A stretch of 64,000 nucleotides of DNA, from NCBI GenBank assembly GCA_017630455.1, contig JAGBVG010000063.1:1-64000 (forward strand), given 5' to 3'. The position numbers and the translations under genes are program-made. Shown here one piece after another: positions 60,752-64,000 of this stretch (its first letter is position 1; each line of letters starts with the position of its first letter). Under the pieces are notes generated by a model. It saw nothing but the letters and a program-made list of their open reading frames with translations. It was not told the DNA's origin and did not search any database. This DNA comes from Alistipes sp. (GTDB lineage: Bacteria; Bacteroidota; Bacteroidia; Bacteroidales; Rikenellaceae).

Positions 60752-61543
60752 TTAGTTTACTACGGTGAGGATAAGCGTTGCCAAGGATATGGTTGTCGAG
60801 GCTATCGATATCCAGAACGAGCGGTTTTGGTTGATCTCCGCAGAGGCAGCCTTATACTTATTTGGGCTGACGATGATGACATCATTCTGCTCGAGGTAGT
60901 AGCAGGGCGATGAGAAGCACTCCGAGCTACGCAGGTCGAGTTTAGTGATGATATTTTTGCCATCCTTCTCGCGCACCACGGCCACAGTCTCGCGATTACC
61001 GTAGATGGTCATATCGCCAGCAAGGGCAAGGGCCTCGAAGATTGTAAGCTGGTCCTTGTTGATGCGGTATTGTCCAGGTTTGTTCACCTCGCCCACAATA
61101 GATATCATCAGCTCCGCAAAGCGGACGTTGACGTGTGGATCTTGGATATATCCCTCCTCGCGAATCTTTTTCTCGATTTGCTCCTCGAGCTGCTGGCGTG
61201 TGAGACCCACGCACTGCATCCTACCAATGATCGGCAGTGTGATGAACCCGTCGGCGTCTACGGTAAGCACCTGAAGGTTGCTCTCCGATGTTGCAGTGGT
61301 TACGGATGTGCCAGAGAGGGCATTGTAGTTTGTCGATGAGTTGAACGGCGCTGCAAGCTCCGGATTTTTGCTGTTTACCACCACGGTGATCTGGTCGTAG
61401 GGTTTGAGACGTATGAGGTAGTTTTCGGGTATTGTCACCTCTGCGCCGTCGGTCATATCCTGGAGGTAGAGTACATTGCGCTGCGCGTTACATCCTCCGA
61501 GGAGGATGACAAAACAAAGAAGTAGAAGGTTAATATATCTCAT
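60752..61543 (-). CDS. wza: Polysaccharide export lipoprotein (Wza-type)
   Basis: The 263-residue outer-membrane export protein has a lipobox (LLLLCFVILLGGC, Cys18), a polysaccharide export domain (ENYLIRLKPYDQITVVV; GFITLPIIGRMQCVGLT), SLBB-like repeats (IVGEVNKPGQYRINKD), and a C-terminal helix (FWISIASTTISLATLILTVV) that would span the membrane. It forms the export channel with Wzc. It is the first gene of the wza-wzc-HAD run. Confidence 0.92.
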   Translation of the reverse strand: MRYINLLLLCFVILLGGCNAQRNVLYLQDMTDGAEVTIPENYLIRLKPYDQITVVVNSKNPELAAPFNSSTNYNALSGTSVTTATSESNLQVLTVDADGFITLPIIGRMQCVGLTRQQLEEQIEKKIREEGYIQDPHVNVRFAELMISIVGEVNKPGQYRINKDQLTIFEALALAGDMTIYGNRETVAVVREKDGKNIITKLDLRSSECFSSPCYYLEQNDVIIVSPNKYKAASAEINQNRSFWISIASTTISLATLILTVVN

Positions 61544-61622
61544 CTGTCTGCAATCTTTTGATACTTAGTTGATTACATAAATCATATCGGGCTTATGCGG
61601 TTTCGATAAGCCAATATTTAGG

Positions 61623-61630
61623 CAAATATA
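61623..61630 (-). promoter_or_regulatory. Likely -7 box for wza
   Basis: CAAATATA on the plus strand reads TATATTTG on the minus strand, 79 bp upstream of the wza start. No TTTG lies at the optimal spacing; one at 61642-61645 is 11 bp away. Confidence 0.45.
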
Positions 61631-61701
61631 CAAAAAATATGCAAATCTGCCATACTATTTTGTATATTTACTTTTCTCAGATGAGTCCGCACGAGGCTCT
61701 G

Positions 61702-62478
61702 TTAATTGCTGTCGAGCCACTCCAAGAAGTCGGAGGTGCGGCTGCGGCTCACCACAACATCCTCATCCGAGTGGGGGTTGAGTTGCAGTTTGAGACGTGT
61801 GCCGAGGTGCTTGGATATGTTCTCGATGGAGTTTATCGAGACTATGCAGCTGCGCGACACGCGGAAGAAGATCTTTGGGTCGAGCATCTCCTGCATCATA
61901 TCGAGCGAGTAGTCAAGCAGACGTCGTGTGCCGTTGCGGCTGATGGCGTATGTGCTCTTATCCTCCGAGTAGCAGTAGGCGATATCCTCCACGGGGATGA
62001 TGATGATCTTCTCGCCCATCTTCACTATAAAACGCTTCTTATACTCCTTATCTTTTGGTGCTCCGCTCTTAGATACGAGATCCATCAACGTCTCGAGATT
62101 TGGGGCTGCTTGTTGCTCGATGCGGCTCTTGCAACGTTGCCACGCGCGGCGCAGGTCACTCTCGGTGATAGGCTTTAGTAGATAGTCTAACGAGTTGATT
62201 TTAAAGGCATTGATAGCATAGTTATCGTAGGCCGTGGTGATGATTACCTGGGCCTTGATGTCGACCTTGTCGAAAATGTCGAAGCAGACACCATCGGATA
62301 GCTCTACGTCCATAAATATGACATCCGCACCATTGTGATTCTCCTCGAGCCACTTGATGGTTGAGCGTACCGAGGTGAGGGTCATCACAATGCGGCTGTC
62401 GTCGCAGCACTTGTCGATAAGTTTTTTGAGATTTACCTGTGCCGGGATCTCGTCCTCTACTATAAGAACCTTTATCAT
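61702..62478 (-). CDS. LytTR-family response regulator
   Basis: The 258-residue regulator has a receiver domain with the phosphorylated D57 (ADVIFMDVELSDG) and the conserved Lys in YLLKPI. The DNA-binding LytTR domain (about 155-255) includes KRFIVKMGEKIIIIPVEDIA, KSTYAISRNG and FFRVSRSCIVSINSIENIS. It overlaps the sensor kinase gene by 4 bp, so the two are co-translated. It sits next to wza-wzc, which makes surface polysaccharide a likely, though unproven, target. Confidence 0.93.
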   Translation of the reverse strand: MIKVLIVEDEIPAQVNLKKLIDKCCDDSRIVMTLTSVRSTIKWLEENHNGADVIFMDVELSDGVCFDIFDKVDIKAQVIITTAYDNYAINAFKINSLDYLLKPITESDLRRAWQRCKSRIEQQAAPNLETLMDLVSKSGAPKDKEYKKRFIVKMGEKIIIIPVEDIAYCYSEDKSTYAISRNGTRRLLDYSLDMMQEMLDPKIFFRVSRSCIVSINSIENISKHLGTRLKLQLNPHSDEDVVVSRSRTSDFLEWLDSN

Positions 62479-63863
62479 ACTATCGGAAGTTTTACAATAA
62501 ATTCACTCTCGTTTTTCTCCACGCTGATCTCGCGTCCTGCAACGTCGAGATATTGTTGGCGGATGTTGGCAAGGCCAAGGTGTGTCGATGGCTGTCCGTG
62601 GGTGCGGGGTTGCAGGTTGTTGCGCGCCACGATAAAGCCATCCTCAGTGGTTATCTTCATCCTCAGCGGCATATCTGCGCTGACGATATTGTGCTTGGCG
62701 GCATTCTCAACAAGCAGTTGCAACGAGCACGGAACAACATAGTTACTCATCTCGCGCTCCTCTATCTCTATCTCAAAGAGCATACCTTCGGTGAATCGCT
62801 CCTTGAGCAGGTCGATATACTTCATCGTGAACTCCAGCTCCTCGCTGACCTTAACAAGGTTCTTCTGGTCGTTGCTGAGCATATAGCGGTATATGTCCGC
62901 AAATTTATGAATGAAGGCACTGGCGCGCTCCGTCTCGTGTTCCTGTACGAGATAGTCGAGGATGCCGAGCGAGTTGAATAGGAAGTGCGGTGTTATCTGC
63001 TGCTTGAGACGCTCATAGCTATACTCCGTGCGGTGCTTCAGTTCGCGCTCCTCGCGCAGCTCTCGCTGTGAGGTTATGTAGATCATCATCAGATGACATA
63101 ACGTCATAATAATTAGGTCGATAAGCAGTGCTGCCGAGAATATGCGGATGAAATCTTTTAAGCTCGGCAGAGGGGTGCTGAAGTGGGGTATGTCGAAGTA
63201 GATTATCGAGGCGGTGAGGAGTGTTATCGTGAGTGTCGAGACGAGTATCAAAGTCCATATTTTTCGGTTGGACTTATGGCGAATGTCGTGCTTGGGGGTG
63301 GTGCGTATCGAGAGTGCAACATTACCCGCTGCAAGGAGCAGGAGTGCCCAGCTATTACCGAGGATGTCGAGGACGTTTTCAAGCACCATACCCTCTGGGA
63401 AGATATCCGCGCGATCCATCACCGTATAGCCCAAACGAAGTATCAAAATCGACACTGCAATACCCAAAATATTTGTGGTGGAAAAGGCGAAATCCTGTTC
63501 TCTATTTCTATAACGTTTCGTGCGACTTGTGATGTAGTCGGTGGTTATGCCGAGTACTGTTGTGACGATGAACGTCGAGAGCGCAGGGGCGAATATAGCA
63601 CTGGGGATGAATGTCGCCATCGGCTCCTGTAGCCACGTGCCTATGATGTATCCTAACAGCGTGGTAACCATCGTCATAATAGCCATCATCTCAACGCGAA
63701 CATTGTTGCGCATCGAGATGATAATCACCATCGTAATGGTCAGAATCGTGAGCAGGATATCGTCGTAGTACTCCAGTGCACGGCTTATCGCCGCCACACC
63801 GAAATGGAGCGCGGCAAATAATAGGATTATGACAAAATTATGTATGTTTCGCAGATTGATCAT
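62475..63863 (-). CDS. Sensor histidine kinase (LytS/His_kinase family)
   Basis: The 462-residue membrane kinase has several N-terminal membrane helices (about six, residues 1-250), a linker, and the His_kinase domain with the phosphorylated His in PHFLFNSLGILDYLV. The ATP-binding domain shows PCSLQLLVENAAKHN and HLGLANIRQQYLD. This architecture pairs with LytTR regulators, as encoded next to it. The start at 63863 (MINLRNIHNF) is chosen because a consensus promoter lies right upstream at 63870-63900; the longer start at 63983 would place that promoter inside the gene. Confidence 0.88.
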   Translation of the reverse strand: MINLRNIHNFVIILLFAALHFGVAAISRALEYYDDILLTILTITMVIIISMRNNVRVEMMAIMTMVTTLLGYIIGTWLQEPMATFIPSAIFAPALSTFIVTTVLGITTDYITSRTKRYRNREQDFAFSTTNILGIAVSILILRLGYTVMDRADIFPEGMVLENVLDILGNSWALLLLAAGNVALSIRTTPKHDIRHKSNRKIWTLILVSTLTITLLTASIIYFDIPHFSTPLPSLKDFIRIFSAALLIDLIIMTLCHLMMIYITSQRELREERELKHRTEYSYERLKQQITPHFLFNSLGILDYLVQEHETERASAFIHKFADIYRYMLSNDQKNLVKVSEELEFTMKYIDLLKERFTEGMLFEIEIEEREMSNYVVPCSLQLLVENAAKHNIVSADMPLRMKITTEDGFIVARNNLQPRTHGQPSTHLGLANIRQQYLDVAGREISVEKNESEFIVKLPIV

Positions 63864-63869
63864 ATTCTG

Positions 63870-63900
63870 CAAATTTAGTGATAAAAAATCAAAAATCAAA
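63870..63900 (-). promoter_or_regulatory. Consensus promoter for the sensor kinase gene, nearly leaderless
   Basis: On the minus strand TTTG (63900 to 63897) and TAAATTTG (63877 to 63870) are exactly 19 bp apart. The -7 box ends 6 bp before the ATG at 63863, so transcription would start at or next to the start codon. Confidence 0.65.
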
Positions 63901-64000
63901 ATTCGATAACTCTCAGCGAATTTCTCAATATTTCCCTGCGTGTGGCTTAGACCGTTCGGTAGGCAAAAAATGCAATTCGTCATTCAATTTTGACATTCTA

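Overview
The window reads as chromosomal DNA of a Bacteroidota species, most likely order Bacteroidales and possibly Rikenellaceae/Alistipes. This is an inference from gene content: OMP_b-brl_3-type TonB receptor, DUF4837 lipoprotein, Porin_10-type porin, short Psd, SIMPL protein, S9/DPP-IV peptidase. It also rests on repeated promoter-like TAnnTTTG boxes, several with TTTG about 19 bp upstream, and on the lack of strong Shine-Dalgarno sequences. Nearly all genes are housekeeping or envelope genes. I saw no tRNA, rRNA, CRISPR array, prophage or transposase gene.

Layout. 1-7.3 kb: the end of a bL31 gene, a GT2 glycosyltransferase, mutS with a small membrane protein, and a broken TonB-dependent receptor gene (one in-frame stop, one frameshift). 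7.5-17.2 kb: M20 dipeptidase and glmM on the minus strand, a nucleoside phosphorylase and dnaN on the plus strand, then an operon of DnaQ-like exonuclease, LysM/receptor protein, rex and an FMN adenylyltransferase. 17.2-20.5 kb: rmlA-rmlC-rmlD-rmlB (dTDP-L-rhamnose) with overlapping genes. 20.7-32.9 kb, minus strand: SIMPL protein, gltX, galM, S8 protease lipoprotein, a beta-sandwich lipoprotein and purC; also ychF, a ClC channel/transporter and trpS. 33-39.7 kb, plus strand: oxyR, then rsfS, ftsH, cdsA, psd, an AI-2E/PerM protein and a stand-alone riboflavin kinase. 40-50 kb: ubiX and a polysaccharide deacetylase, DUF4837, thiL, adk, TPM/LemA pair, a glucosaminidase, a protein of unknown function and a DPP-IV-like peptidase. 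50.2-57.8 kb: efp, a YidE-type transporter, manC, pssA, a porin and a lytic transglycosylase. 57.9-63.9 kb, minus strand: a sensor kinase/LytTR regulator pair, then wza-wzc and a small HAD hydrolase for polysaccharide export.

The genes feed three joint tasks. Envelope lipid synthesis uses cdsA, psd and pssA. Surface polysaccharide supply and export use glmM, rml, manC, GT2, wza and wzc. Cell-wall turnover uses the LysM proteins, glucosaminidase, transglycosylase and deacetylase.

The least ordinary content is between genes. Five copies of a 125-130 bp palindromic element (11297-11425, 12639-12767, 12769-12893, 20488-20614, 49849-49978) share a three-tier stem whose paired arms change together while the internal loops stay the same. 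A second family of short covarying hairpins occurs four times, mostly right at stop codons. The other notable point is flavin metabolism: the RibF-like protein keeps its adenylyltransferase but has a degenerate kinase domain, while an intact riboflavin kinase is encoded alone 22 kb away.
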